A DNA stretch of 64,000 nt from VRUE01 sp033856275 (GTDB lineage: Bacteria > Actinomycetota > Thermoleophilia > Solirubrobacterales > 70-9): the NCBI GenBank assembly GCA_033856275.1, contig JAWVFJ010000033.1, positions 1 through 64,000 on the forward strand, written 5' to 3'. A program made the position numbers and the translations under genes. The notes under the pieces are model-generated. The model saw only the letters and a program-made list of their open reading frames with translations. It was not told the DNA's origin and ran no database searches. Positions 8,494 to 17,712 of this stretch are shown piece after piece. Each line of letters opens with the position of its first letter. Positions within the stretch are counted from its first letter, which is position 1.

Positions 8494-9546
8494 GTGAGAA
8501 ACCCCAGAGACTTCTTCCAGCCGCAGGCGATCGGCGCCCCCGAGCCGCTTCGCGAGATCCCCGTGAAGCCCTCGCGGATGATCCATTTCCTCGATTTCTC
8601 CAACGAAAAGATGGTCGAAAAGGCTGCGGGCATCGCGACCAAAACCGACATCCTGCTCGGCAACCTCGAGGACGCGATCCCGGTCGACCGCAAGGAGGCC
8701 GCACGCAAGGGCCTGATCAAGGCGGCCAAGGAGTCCGACTTCGGCCAGACAGCGCTCTGGACCCGGGTCAACTCGCTGGAGAGCCCCTGGGTGCTCGACG
8801 ATCTGACCACGCTGGTCACCGAGATCGGCGAGAAGCTCGAGGTCGTGATGGTGCCGAAGGTCGAGGGCGCCTGGGACATCCACTACGTGGACCGCCTGCT
8901 CGCTCAGCTCGAGGCCAAGGCCGGGCTCGACCGCCCGCTCTTGATCCACGCGATCCTCGAGACCGCCCAGGGCGTGGTCAACCTCGAGGAAATCGCCGCC
9001 GCCAGTCCGCGCATGCAGGGGATGAGCTTCGGCCCCGCCGACCTCGCTGCCTCACGGCGGATGAAGACCACCCGTGTCGGCGGCGGCCACCCCGGCTATC
9101 GGGTGATGGAGGACCCGGCCGACCCCGAGAACCCCGAGGCCAACCGGGTCAGCGCCCAGCAGGACCTCTGGCACTACTCGATCGCCCGCATGGTGGATGC
9201 CTGCGCCGCGACCGGCATCCTGCCCTTCTACGGCCCCTTCGGCGACATCAAGGACACCGCTGGCTGCGAGACCCAGTTCCGCGCCGCCTTCCTGATGGGC
9301 TGCGTCGGCGCCTGGTCGCTGCACCCGGTGCAAATTGACATCGCCAAGAAGGTCTTCAGCCCACCCCCGGAGGAGGTCAAGTTCGCCAAGAAGGTGCTGG
9401 AGGCAATTCCCGACGGCCGCGGCGTGCACATGATCGACGGCAAGATGCAGGACGACGCCACTTGGAAGCAGTGCAAGGTAATGGTCGAGTTGGCGGAGAT
9501 GCTCGCGGCCAAGGACCCTGACCTCGCCGCAACATACGGTTTCTGA
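8494..9546 (+). CDS. mcl: L-malyl-CoA / beta-methylmalyl-CoA lyase (HpcH/HpaI aldolase family)
   Basis: A 350-residue enzyme that closely follows the Chloroflexus-type malyl-CoA lyase along its whole length, as far as I recall that sequence. Matching blocks are the AIGAPEPLREIPVKPSR start, GNLEDAIP (metal and substrate acids), ILETAQGVVNLEEI, the GPADLAASRRMKTTRVGGGHP segment, FYGPFGDIKD and MIDGKMQDDATWKQ near the C-terminus. It should cleave malyl-CoA to glyoxylate and acetyl-CoA, or methylmalyl-CoA to glyoxylate and propionyl-CoA, reversibly and with Mg2+. The start is GTG with AGGAG 5 nt upstream. It appears monocistronic. A ligase pair that could make malyl-CoA lies at 28724-30855. Confidence 0.85.
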   Translation: MRNPRDFFQPQAIGAPEPLREIPVKPSRMIHFLDFSNEKMVEKAAGIATKTDILLGNLEDAIPVDRKEAARKGLIKAAKESDFGQTALWTRVNSLESPWVLDDLTTLVTEIGEKLEVVMVPKVEGAWDIHYVDRLLAQLEAKAGLDRPLLIHAILETAQGVVNLEEIAAASPRMQGMSFGPADLAASRRMKTTRVGGGHPGYRVMEDPADPENPEANRVSAQQDLWHYSIARMVDACAATGILPFYGPFGDIKDTAGCETQFRAAFLMGCVGAWSLHPVQIDIAKKVFSPPPEEVKFAKKVLEAIPDGRGVHMIDGKMQDDATWKQCKVMVELAEMLAAKDPDLAATYGF

Positions 9547-9756
9547 CGCTGTTCGAAACAGTGGAGTGTCACCGTCCCATTCCGCCAGTGAACCAGTGCG
9601 GTTGTTTTGACCGTAATCCCAAATTTCCCCATGCATTTTTGTTCCGCGCTAACGTGGACGCGTAGCCCTGCCGATAGGGGAGAGAACCGGGAAATCCCTG
9701 GTCCAATGCCAAAAAACGTGAATAAATCTCCCTAAAAAAAGGTAGCCCTCCCTCCC

Positions 9757-11379
9757 ATGCAAAGCTCGACCGACGTTTCCCTCGACAGCACTTTCCCGGC
9801 TGCTGCTGAATCGCGTCGTGGCGCCCTGGTCCAGGACCGGCCGACACTCGGCAGTCTGCCGCGTGCTCGCCGCAGTCTTGGCTGGTGGCTACCTCCTGCC
9901 GTGGATCTCATTTCCTCGTCGGTCGCTCTGGTCGCCGTCACCCTCATCGCCGGCGTCGGCGTCTTCCCCGCGCTGCCAGTTGCCCCGCTGCTGCTGGTCG
10001 GGCTCTACGGAGTGCTCGGCGTCTACGGCTCCAACGCTTCCAAGAACGGGCTTGGCGCCGAGGACGGGATGGCCTGGCCGATGATCCGCCTGCTGATGGC
10101 GGCCGTCTTCGCCTGGTCTGCCTCCTTGCTCACGCCGCTCGACGGCGGCGCCCAATTGGCGCTCCTAGTGACCTTCGCCATGCTCGACACGGCGGGCCGG
10201 TCCCTCACCACTCCCCTTCTCGGCCGCCTCGACAGCACTGAGCGCTGGGTGCTGGTAGGCGACGAGGTCACAGCTGAGCGCCTCAAAGCCTTCGAGCCGC
10301 TGCGCGCCTACGCCTCGGTCGTCTGCACCGTCACTCCCTTCGAGGACCGCTCCAACCCGGCCGACCGTCTCGCCGCGCTGGAGATCGTCGACCGTTACCG
10401 AGCCGACCGCGTCGTGATCGGCTCCCAGCACGCCGACGACGAGAGTCTGCTCGACCTCGTTCGCGCCTTCAAGTCGATCGGGGTCCCGGTCAGCCTCCTG
10501 CCCCGTCCCCTCGACCTGCTCGAGGCGCCCTCGGCGACGCCAAGTCAGGTCGGCGGCGTGCCCTTGATCGAGGTCGAGGCGCTTGCCCCCCGTGACGCCG
10601 TTCCCTACACCGGGCCGGACCGGCGCAACACCCGCAAAACCAAGGTCAGCGTCGTCGTGCCGGCGATGAACGAGGAGCAGAACATCGGCCACGTGTTGCG
10701 GGAGCTGCCCGAGGGACTGCACGAGGTAATCCTCGTCGACGGCAACTCCAAGGACGAAACGATCGCCGCCGCCCGCCAGGCCTATCCCGAGATCCGCGTT
10801 CTCAGTCAGAGCGGCCGCGGCAAGGGCGACGCTTTCCGCACCGGCTTCGCCGCTGTCACCGGCAACCTCGTCGTCATGCTCGATGCCGATGGCTCCGCCG
10901 CCCCCTCCGAGATCCCCAGCTTCGTCGAGGCGCTCGAGGCTGGCGCCGACTTTGCCAAGGGCTCGCGTTACCTCGAGGGAGGCGGCAGCGCTGACATCAC
11001 GGTCCTGCGCAAGCTTGGCAACAGCGTGCTCAGCGGCACCGCGAACCTCCTGCATGGCACCCACTTCACCGACCTCTGCTACGGCTACAACGCTTTCTGG
11101 GCCCGGTGCCTGCCGTTCATCTCACTCGACGTTCCCGGCTTCGAGGTCGAGACCCTGATCAACCTGAGAATCGCCGGAGCTGGGATGAAGATCACCGAGG
11201 TGCCGAGCTACGAGGCTGACCGCCTGTCCGGGCAGAGCAACCTCAATACGTTCCGCGACGGCTTCAGGGTGCTGGGTACGATCTTTCGCGAGGCCCGGCG
11301 GCGGCGCATTGTCGGGGGCGGGCGCAAGCACGTCGACCCGGTCGGGCTTCGAGAGACCGAGACCGCGTCGGCTATCTGA
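9757..11379 (+). CDS. Fusion: membrane/Rossmann domain of a polyprenyl-phosphate sugar transferase plus GT2 glycosyltransferase
   Basis: A 540-residue protein. The N-terminal half has about four membrane segments (about 45-150) and a nucleotide-fold domain (about 155-270). This resembles the front part of WbaP/ExoY-type polyprenyl glycosylphosphotransferases (CoA_binding_3-like). In place of their catalytic domain it carries a GT2 domain (about 285-500) with SVVVPAMNEEQNIG, ILVDGNSKD and the DADGS metal motif, as in dolichol-phosphate-mannose-synthase-like enzymes. It probably transfers a sugar to a lipid carrier in exopolysaccharide synthesis. No clear ribosome binding site precedes the ATG. 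It is the first gene of the exopolysaccharide run and ends 66 bp before the next glycosyltransferase. Confidence 0.8.
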   Translation: MQSSTDVSLDSTFPAAAESRRGALVQDRPTLGSLPRARRSLGWWLPPAVDLISSSVALVAVTLIAGVGVFPALPVAPLLLVGLYGVLGVYGSNASKNGLGAEDGMAWPMIRLLMAAVFAWSASLLTPLDGGAQLALLVTFAMLDTAGRSLTTPLLGRLDSTERWVLVGDEVTAERLKAFEPLRAYASVVCTVTPFEDRSNPADRLAALEIVDRYRADRVVIGSQHADDESLLDLVRAFKSIGVPVSLLPRPLDLLEAPSATPSQVGGVPLIEVEALAPRDAVPYTGPDRRNTRKTKVSVVVPAMNEEQNIGHVLRELPEGLHEVILVDGNSKDETIAAARQAYPEIRVLSQSGRGKGDAFRTGFAAVTGNLVVMLDADGSAAPSEIPSFVEALEAGADFAKGSRYLEGGGSADITVLRKLGNSVLSGTANLLHGTHFTDLCYGYNAFWARCLPFISLDVPGFEVETLINLRIAGAGMKITEVPSYEADRLSGQSNLNTFRDGFRVLGTIFREARRRRIVGGGRKHVDPVGLRETETASAI

Positions 11380-11445
11380 GCAGTCCGCAAGCTCGGTTCC
11401 GCAGTTCGAGGATGGAGCCGGCCCACGCCGAATCCCTCCACAACG

Positions 11446-12417
11446 GTGGCACACGCAATTCGAAACAGCGTCTCCGTGGTCGTCCCGGCCTGGAGCTGGG
11501 AGCGCCGCGACGAGCTCGCGAACTGCCTGCGCGCGATCGAACGGCAGACCGTGCCGGTCGATGAGACGATCGTCGTCATCGACCACAACCCGCGACTGCT
11601 CGACTGGACACGCGAGGCGTTCCCCGCGGTACGGGCGACCCCAAATCAACACGAGCGCGGCGTCGTCGGCGCCCGCAACTCGGGTGTGGAGATCGCCAGC
11701 GGCGATGTCATCGTCCTGACTGACGACGACACGGACGCTGAGCCGACCTGGATAGAGGGCCTGGCCTCATGCTTCGAGGATCCAAGCGTGGTTGGCGTCA
11801 CCGGTGAGTTGGTCCCGAAATGGGCGGGCGCCGAGCCGCGCTGGTTTCCGCCTGAGTTCTACTGGGTGTTCGGCTGCAGCTACACCGGCCTGCCAACGGA
11901 GATCGCCCCTGTCCGCAATCCGATCGCCGCCAACATGGCCGTGCGCGGTCCGCAGCTGCGCGAGATCGGTGGCTTCCGCCAAGGCGTCGCCCCGCGTGAG
12001 ATCAGGTACCGGGGCGTCGTCATTGCCGGCGGACATGCCCTGGAGGACACCGAGTTGGGCATCCGCATCGGCGAGCGGTGGCCGGAAATGAGCTGGCTCT
12101 ACCAGCCCAACGCAACCGTCCACCATGCGGTGACGACGGAGCAGGCGACGCTGGGCTACCTGGTGCGCCGCAGCTTCGAGGAGGGCGCCAGCAAGGTCGA
12201 GCTCGCCCGTGCCGTCGGGGCGCAGCAGGGCCTGAGCTCCGAGCGGCGTTACGTGGCGGTCATCCTGCCGCTGGGAGTCGCCCGCGGCCTCTCGCGGGCG
12301 CTGCGCGGGGATTTTCAAGGCGCCCTTCGCTCGGCCGCGATCGCGATCGGGCTTTTCAGCAGTGGGCTCGGATTTCTGGCCGCGACCCTCGCCGGCGCAC
12401 GGCGGGCGCAGCGATGA
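11446..12417 (+). CDS. Family 2 glycosyltransferase
   Basis: A 323-residue GT2 enzyme. The N-terminal Rossmann-like core has VSVVVPAWSW, VVIDHN, GVVGARNSGVEIASGDVIVL and the TDDDTD metal-binding acids (about 92-97). An ALEDTELGIRI segment (ED acid motif) follows, then a hydrophobic C-terminal stretch (about 275-318) that may bind the membrane. The start is GTG at 11446 without a good ribosome binding site, so it is tentative. The stop codon overlaps the next start (ATGA at 12414), indicating translational coupling. Confidence 0.85.
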   Translation: MAHAIRNSVSVVVPAWSWERRDELANCLRAIERQTVPVDETIVVIDHNPRLLDWTREAFPAVRATPNQHERGVVGARNSGVEIASGDVIVLTDDDTDAEPTWIEGLASCFEDPSVVGVTGELVPKWAGAEPRWFPPEFYWVFGCSYTGLPTEIAPVRNPIAANMAVRGPQLREIGGFRQGVAPREIRYRGVVIAGGHALEDTELGIRIGERWPEMSWLYQPNATVHHAVTTEQATLGYLVRRSFEEGASKVELARAVGAQQGLSSERRYVAVILPLGVARGLSRALRGDFQGALRSAAIAIGLFSSGLGFLAATLAGARRAQR

Positions 12418-15026
12418 GCCAGCGCGGCGCTGATCTCGCCGATCTCGCGACCGGCTTCGTGCCCATGCTCGTAGGCGAGGTGGAGGTCGGCGCGCCACTG
12501 CCGGCGCTGGACGGCGGCGGCACGAGCGAGCAGGGTCCCTACGGCGCGGCGCTTTGCCTCGTGCGCCTGCACGGGGAGCCGCTCGGCTCGGTCCGAGTAG
12601 AGCTACCGCCCGGTGAGCTGCCCCCGTCCCTTCTCGCAAGCCAGATACAGGCCGAGCTGGGCGAGGAGATCGACCGCCACCTGCGCCGCGACGGAATCGA
12701 CCCAGCGGGCCCACTGGGTGCCGAGGGGCTGCAGACGACGGAGCGCCCGCGATGCCTCGCCGCGCTCGACGAACTGAGGCGAAACGCACCGACCGTCTCG
12801 GTGGTGATTCCAACCCGCAACCGCCCCACCTCGGCGCTGCAGACCCTTCGCACCGTCCTCCGCTCCGACTATCCGAGTGATCGCTTCGAGGTCATCGTCG
12901 TCGACAACGGCTCAGGCAAGGACGAACGGCTCGACGAGTCCGAACTCGACCCGGGAGAAGTTGCCGTGCGGCTGCTCTCCGAAGAAGCCAGCGGCGGCTC
13001 CAACGCCCGCAATGCCGGGCTCCACGCCGCCACAGGGGAGATCGTCGCCTTCTGCGACGACGACGTCCTGGTCGACCCGAGCTGGCTCGCCTCGCTTGCC
13101 CTGGCCTTCGCCCACAGCGATCGCGTCGGCGGCGCGGCCGGGCTCACCCTGCCACGCGAATTGGAGACCCCCGCTCAGGTTTGGTACGAGGGTTTTGCTA
13201 GCGCCGACCGCGGCCTCGACCGGCGCGTCCTCGACCGCCGTGACCCACCGCCAGACCGGCCGCTCTTCCCCTTCACGATCGGCGATCTCGGCAGTGGCGA
13301 GAACTTCGCCTTCCGCCGTGAGCTGCTGATTGAGCTGGGTGGCTTCGACCCGGAGCTGGGCACCGCGACCGCGACGCTCGGCGGCGAGGACGTGGAGGCG
13401 ATGTTCCGGGTGCTGCTCGCCGATCGGCAGGTGATCTATGAGCCTCGGGCGATCGTGCGGCACGCTCACCAGCGTGAGTTCGAGCGGTTCGAACGGCGTG
13501 TCTGGGGTTATGGGGTCGGCCTCACGGCCTGCCTGACGAAGGTTCTCAGCGAGCATCCGCGCCTGCTTCCCGAGCTTCTTCGCAAGCTCCCGCGCGGCCT
13601 CGCCTACGCGCTCTCCCCGCGCTCGGCCAAGAACGAGGGCAAGCCGCCCGACTACCCCGGCCGCCTCACCCGGCTCGAGTTGCGCGGAATGGCCTATGGC
13701 CCGCTGGCCTACCGCAAGAGCCGCAGGGACCGGCGCAGGGCCGCTGCGGCCGAGCCGACGGACCAACCAGCGACCCCGCCCGGCGCGCTGCGCGCCCTGA
13801 TCGTCACCGATTCCTACTCGCCGCTGATCGGGGGCGCCAACCGCAGCATCGAACTGCTCGCCCACAACCTCTCCCGCCATGGCCACACGGTGGCTGTCGC
13901 CACCGCCTGGCAGGATGGCGTGCCGGCCGTCGAAGACCAGGGTGAGGTGCGCGTGCACCGCCTGCGGGACCTGACCAGCCGCATGCAATGGATCTCGGAG
14001 GATCCCTACAAGCACAACCCGCCGCCGTTCCCAGACCCGGAGGCGGTCTGGCGACTGCGGCGCCTGATCGCCGAGTTCGAACCGGACATCGTCCACGCCT
14101 ACGGCTGGCTCACGCACTCGACCGCCGTGGCGCTACTTGGCCGCCGAATTCCGCTGCTGATCTCCGCCCGCGGATACGGAAACATCTGCGCGGTGCTCAA
14201 CCTGATTCGCAACGAGGCGATCTGCGAGGGACCGGCACCGCTGAAGTGCCTTGCCTGCTCCGGGCGCACCTACGGGGCGGCGAAGGGGGCGGCGGCGGTC
14301 GTCGGCGTCTTCGGCTCGGGGCCTATCCTGCGCCGCAAGACGACCTCGATCCACAGCGTCAGCCGCTTCGTGGCGAAGAAGATCGACCGCTACCTGCACG
14401 TCGAGGGCGCCCGCAATGAGATCATCCCCAACTTCCACGAGGACGTCTCGGGGCAGGCGATTGACGAGGAGATCGTCTCCAGCCTGCCCCCCCAGCCGTT
14501 CATCCTCTACGTCGGCGCCTTTCGCAAGATCAAGGGCATCGAGAAGCTCTTCGATGCGTACGAGCAGCTCGAGAACCCACCGCCGCTGGTCCTCGCCGGT
14601 ACCCGTGCGCCCGACACGCCGGAGCGGTTCCCCGACGGCGCGGTGGTGATCGAAGACGTGCCCTACCCAACCGTGCTGGCGATGTGGGAGCGCGCTCTCT
14701 TCGGAGTCTTCCCGACCAGGATCCCCGAGCCCCTCGGCAACGTCGTTCACGAGGCGATGAGCAAGGGGCGCGCGGTGATCGGCACCAAGCCCGGTGGCCA
14801 CGAGGACATGATCGAGGACGGCGAGAACGGGCTCCTGGTACCAGCCGGCGATTCGGCCGCTCTCGCGGCCGCGATGTCCCGGCTGATCGAGGACGGGGCG
14901 CTCCGCGAGCGGCTTGGCTCGGCGGCGCTTCTGCGGGCCCGCGACTTCACGCCAGAGGTCGTGATGCCGCGGATGGAGCGGCTCTACCAGGAGACGGTCG
15001 CTGACTTCCACCGAGGGAGGCGATGA
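12414..15026 (+). CDS. Bifunctional GT2-GT4 glycosyltransferase fusion
   Basis: An 870-residue protein with two glycosyltransferase modules. A leader of about 120 residues precedes a GT2 domain (about 125-390) with SVVIPTRNRP, VIVVDNGSGKD, GGSNARNAGL and the CDDDV metal motif. A charged linker leads to a GT4 GT-B domain (about 455-865) with LIVTDSYSPLIGGANRSIE at its start, FILYVGAFRKIKGIEKL, and the E-x7-E region of PEPLGNVVHEAMSKGRAVIGT. The ATG overlaps the previous stop as ATGA. The ORF is open upstream to 12078, but that part overlaps the preceding GT gene. The two modules may add consecutive sugars of an exopolysaccharide repeat unit. Confidence 0.87.
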   Translation: MSQRGADLADLATGFVPMLVGEVEVGAPLPALDGGGTSEQGPYGAALCLVRLHGEPLGSVRVELPPGELPPSLLASQIQAELGEEIDRHLRRDGIDPAGPLGAEGLQTTERPRCLAALDELRRNAPTVSVVIPTRNRPTSALQTLRTVLRSDYPSDRFEVIVVDNGSGKDERLDESELDPGEVAVRLLSEEASGGSNARNAGLHAATGEIVAFCDDDVLVDPSWLASLALAFAHSDRVGGAAGLTLPRELETPAQVWYEGFASADRGLDRRVLDRRDPPPDRPLFPFTIGDLGSGENFAFRRELLIELGGFDPELGTATATLGGEDVEAMFRVLLADRQVIYEPRAIVRHAHQREFERFERRVWGYGVGLTACLTKVLSEHPRLLPELLRKLPRGLAYALSPRSAKNEGKPPDYPGRLTRLELRGMAYGPLAYRKSRRDRRRAAAAEPTDQPATPPGALRALIVTDSYSPLIGGANRSIELLAHNLSRHGHTVAVATAWQDGVPAVEDQGEVRVHRLRDLTSRMQWISEDPYKHNPPPFPDPEAVWRLRRLIAEFEPDIVHAYGWLTHSTAVALLGRRIPLLISARGYGNICAVLNLIRNEAICEGPAPLKCLACSGRTYGAAKGAAAVVGVFGSGPILRRKTTSIHSVSRFVAKKIDRYLHVEGARNEIIPNFHEDVSGQAIDEEIVSSLPPQPFILYVGAFRKIKGIEKLFDAYEQLENPPPLVLAGTRAPDTPERFPDGAVVIEDVPYPTVLAMWERALFGVFPTRIPEPLGNVVHEAMSKGRAVIGTKPGGHEDMIEDGENGLLVPAGDSAALAAAMSRLIEDGALRERLGSAALLRARDFTPEVVMPRMERLYQETVADFHRGRR

Positions 15027-15826
15027 ACCTGGCGAGCGGCGGGAGGTCCCGCGACCTGATTGTCACCGCGGCCGCTTCGCTCGTCTCCCTGGTCCTGGTC
15101 GCGATGCCCTTCGGGGGGCTCGTCAAGGGGATTGTGCTGCTGCCGATGGTCCTCGTCCTGCCGGGCTACGCCCTGGTCGCGGCGGTGTCTCCCCCGGGCA
15201 CGCTTTCCCGCGGCGAGCGCGCTGTCCACACCGTGGCTCTCAGCGTCAGCGCCGCCGCGCTGGGCGGGCTCGTCTGGCAGTTCGCCTTCGTGCTCAGTCG
15301 CGAGGCCTGGGCCGTCCTGCTGACCTCGATCACCCTGGCAGGCTGCGCGATCGCGCAGCGCAGGCGGACGCGGCAAACGCCGATTCGTGAGCAGAATCGA
15401 CCGCGGCCGCCGCGAGCGAGCCCCGGGGACTCGCGGCTGTCACGGATCGAGCTGCCGACGGCGCTGACCGCCCTGATCGGAGTCGCCGCGGCGATCGCGG
15501 CGATCGTGATCGCCGTCGACGGGCTGCAGGAACAGCGCGCGGAATCCCACTTCAGCGCGCTTTGGGTCGTGCCCCCGAAACCCAACTCGGACGCTGTCGA
15601 AGTCGGGATCCTCAACCACCAGGGCGCGGCGCACGAGTACCGGCTCGAGGTAAAAGCCAGCGGCCGGGAGATCCAGGACTGGCAGGGGCGTATCGACTCG
15701 CACGGGCGCAAGCGGCTGCTGCTCGGGCCGGGGACGGTCCCCCCCGGCGCACGGGTCGTCATATCGCTGTACCGGGACGGGGTGCTCTACCGGCGAACAG
15801 AGATGCAAACGGAGATCGAAGCTTGA
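15023..15826 (+). CDS. DUF1616-like membrane protein
   Basis: A 267-residue protein with four predicted membrane helices: about 12-30, 32-50, 68-86 and 148-168. The LPGYALVAAVSP element and SRGERAVHT-type loop match the DUF1616 family. The C-terminal region (about 175-267) is soluble beta-type sequence, probably outside the membrane. The start overlaps the previous stop (ATGA). DUF1616 proteins are common in archaeal and actinobacterial glycan loci, but no biochemical role is known. Confidence 0.75.
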   Translation: MNLASGGRSRDLIVTAAASLVSLVLVAMPFGGLVKGIVLLPMVLVLPGYALVAAVSPPGTLSRGERAVHTVALSVSAAALGGLVWQFAFVLSREAWAVLLTSITLAGCAIAQRRRTRQTPIREQNRPRPPRASPGDSRLSRIELPTALTALIGVAAAIAAIVIAVDGLQEQRAESHFSALWVVPPKPNSDAVEVGILNHQGAAHEYRLEVKASGREIQDWQGRIDSHGRKRLLLGPGTVPPGARVVISLYRDGVLYRRTEMQTEIEA

Positions 15827-17712
15827 GCCATCGGCGCAAGAGCGAGTTCGGCGCGGCCGGCCTGCTCGCGATCGTGGTCGGCGCCGGCCTTCTGCTCGTC
15901 GCCCTGGGCAACAACGCCGCCCGCGAGGAGGCCGGCGGCGCCCAGATCCTCTTCTGGGGGGGGCTGGTGCTGATCTACGCACCGATCGCCCTCCGCCTCC
16001 TCTCTCCGTCCTCCTCTCGCACCGAGTGCCTGACGCTCGCGATGCTGCTCGGCGCCGGTCTCTACATCGTCAAGGTCCTCTACAACCCGATCGGCTTCAT
16101 TCCCCACGACGAGATGGCGACCCTGCGCCAGACGTGGGAGCTGCTCGAAACCGGCCACTTCTTCTCCGCCAACCCGGTGGTCCAGGGCTACGCCGGCTAC
16201 CCCGGGCTCGAGGCGGTGACCGCGGCGCTCTCGAAGATCTCCGATCGCAGCGTGTTCGTCACCGCGACGATCGTGATCGGCGTCGCCAGGGTGATGCTGA
16301 TGCTCGCCCTGTTCCTCTTCCTCGAGCGGGTGAGCCGCTCCTACCGGGTCGCGGCGATCGGCGTGGCGGTCTACGCCTGCAACCCCAGCTTCCTCTACTT
16401 CGACGCCCAGTTCGGCTACGAGTCACTGGCCTTGACCGTCGGCGCGGCACTACTGCTCGCTTCGCTGCGCTGGACCACGGTCACAGTGGCCGAGCGGAGA
16501 GTCAACCGGGGCGGCCTGATCGCGGCGATGGCGATCCTCGCCGCGACGCTGGTCACCACCCACCACCTCACCACCTACGCGTTGCTCGCGTTCCTGCTCG
16601 TCTGGGCACTGCTGATCCAGATCGGGCGGCGTGGCTGGCCGCGCCCGCGCATCCCCCCCACCGTCTCGATGGACCCCTCGGCCAAGCCCGGCTACCGGTG
16701 GTTCGACGGTCCGGCGCTGCCCGCCCTCTTCCTCGCCATCGGTGGCGCCCTCTGGCTCATCTTTGTCGCCGGAGACGTGACCGGGAGCGAGCTCGCCTCG
16801 GTGTTCACCGATGCCTTCAGCTCGATCGCGAACCTGATTACGGGCCAGTCCGGCTCCAAGGCACTTTTCGCCGCGGGCAACGGACAGACCAACACCGCCG
16901 TCGCGAGGCTGCTCGGCGTCGCCTCGATCATCCCGCTCCTCTTCGTTATCCCGTTTGGGCTCCGCAAGACGTGGCTGCGGGCTGGATCGAGCGCGATCTG
17001 GCGTGCCCTCTCGCTCGTCGCGCTGCTGTACCCGGTAACGCTGGGCCTGCGCCTGACCCAGGCCGGCACCGAGACCTCCCAGCGGGCTTCGGAGTTCGTC
17101 TTCGTCGGCTTGGCGTTCGTCACCGGGCTGCTCATCGTCAAATTGCCGCGCCCCCGCAGCGCCTGGCGGCGGGCGGCGAGACCGGCCGCCATTGCCGCAA
17201 TCGCGACGATCGTCTTCCTCGGCGGGTTCATCGTCGGCGAAGCGCCGGTCACGCGCCAGCCCGGGCCCTACCTGGTCGGGGCCGAGTCGCGCTCCGTCAG
17301 CCCCCAGGCACTCGCCGCGGCGCGCTTCGCCGACGACCACCTGCCAGCGCGCAGCCGAGTGCTGGTCGACCGGGTCAACGCGACGCTCCTCGCCGCCCTC
17401 GGCCATCTCGACCCGGTCATCGGCCAGGTCAAGGGCATCCACGTCTCCCGCGTCTTCTTCAGCAAGAGATACGACCGCAAGGACCAGGAAGTGATCAGCG
17501 AAGACGCGATCGAATACATCCTGGTCGACCGGCGCTTCGTCGAAACGGCGCCCGATTCCGGCTTCTACTACGAACGCGACGAGCCATCCGGCGGCAAGCC
17601 GATCAGTGCCGAATCGCTGCGCAAGTTCGCCGATCTCGAAGGCCTGGATCGCATCTATGACAACGGGGCGATCGCGATCTACGATACGGCGGCGCTGAGG
17701 TCCAAACCTTGA
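15823..17712 (+). CDS. Polytopic membrane protein, probable GT-C-type glycosyltransferase
   Basis: A 629-residue protein with about 11-13 membrane helices and a C-terminal soluble part of about 150 residues. An early loop has FIPHDEMATLRQTWE (about residue 90), placed like the catalytic acid loop of GT-C lipid-linked sugar transferases (GT39/PMT-like). This assignment comes from topology and motif only. The TTG at 15823 overlaps the previous stop (TTGA); the longer ORF to 15562 overlaps the DUF1616 gene. It may act on lipid-linked sugars outside the membrane, or be a Wzy-like polymerase. No separate polymerase is visible in the locus. Confidence 0.65.
   Translation: MSHRRKSEFGAAGLLAIVVGAGLLLVALGNNAAREEAGGAQILFWGGLVLIYAPIALRLLSPSSSRTECLTLAMLLGAGLYIVKVLYNPIGFIPHDEMATLRQTWELLETGHFFSANPVVQGYAGYPGLEAVTAALSKISDRSVFVTATIVIGVARVMLMLALFLFLERVSRSYRVAAIGVAVYACNPSFLYFDAQFGYESLALTVGAALLLASLRWTTVTVAERRVNRGGLIAAMAILAATLVTTHHLTTYALLAFLLVWALLIQIGRRGWPRPRIPPTVSMDPSAKPGYRWFDGPALPALFLAIGGALWLIFVAGDVTGSELASVFTDAFSSIANLITGQSGSKALFAAGNGQTNTAVARLLGVASIIPLLFVIPFGLRKTWLRAGSSAIWRALSLVALLYPVTLGLRLTQAGTETSQRASEFVFVGLAFVTGLLIVKLPRPRSAWRRAARPAAIAAIATIVFLGGFIVGEAPVTRQPGPYLVGAESRSVSPQALAAARFADDHLPARSRVLVDRVNATLLAALGHLDPVIGQVKGIHVSRVFFSKRYDRKDQEVISEDAIEYILVDRRFVETAPDSGFYYERDEPSGGKPISAESLRKFADLEGLDRIYDNGAIAIYDTAALRSKP

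Noticed and set aside
12912..14117. 401-aa minus ORF opposite the GT2-GT4 gene
   Set aside because: Mirror frame of a high-GC coding region with no recognisable domain.
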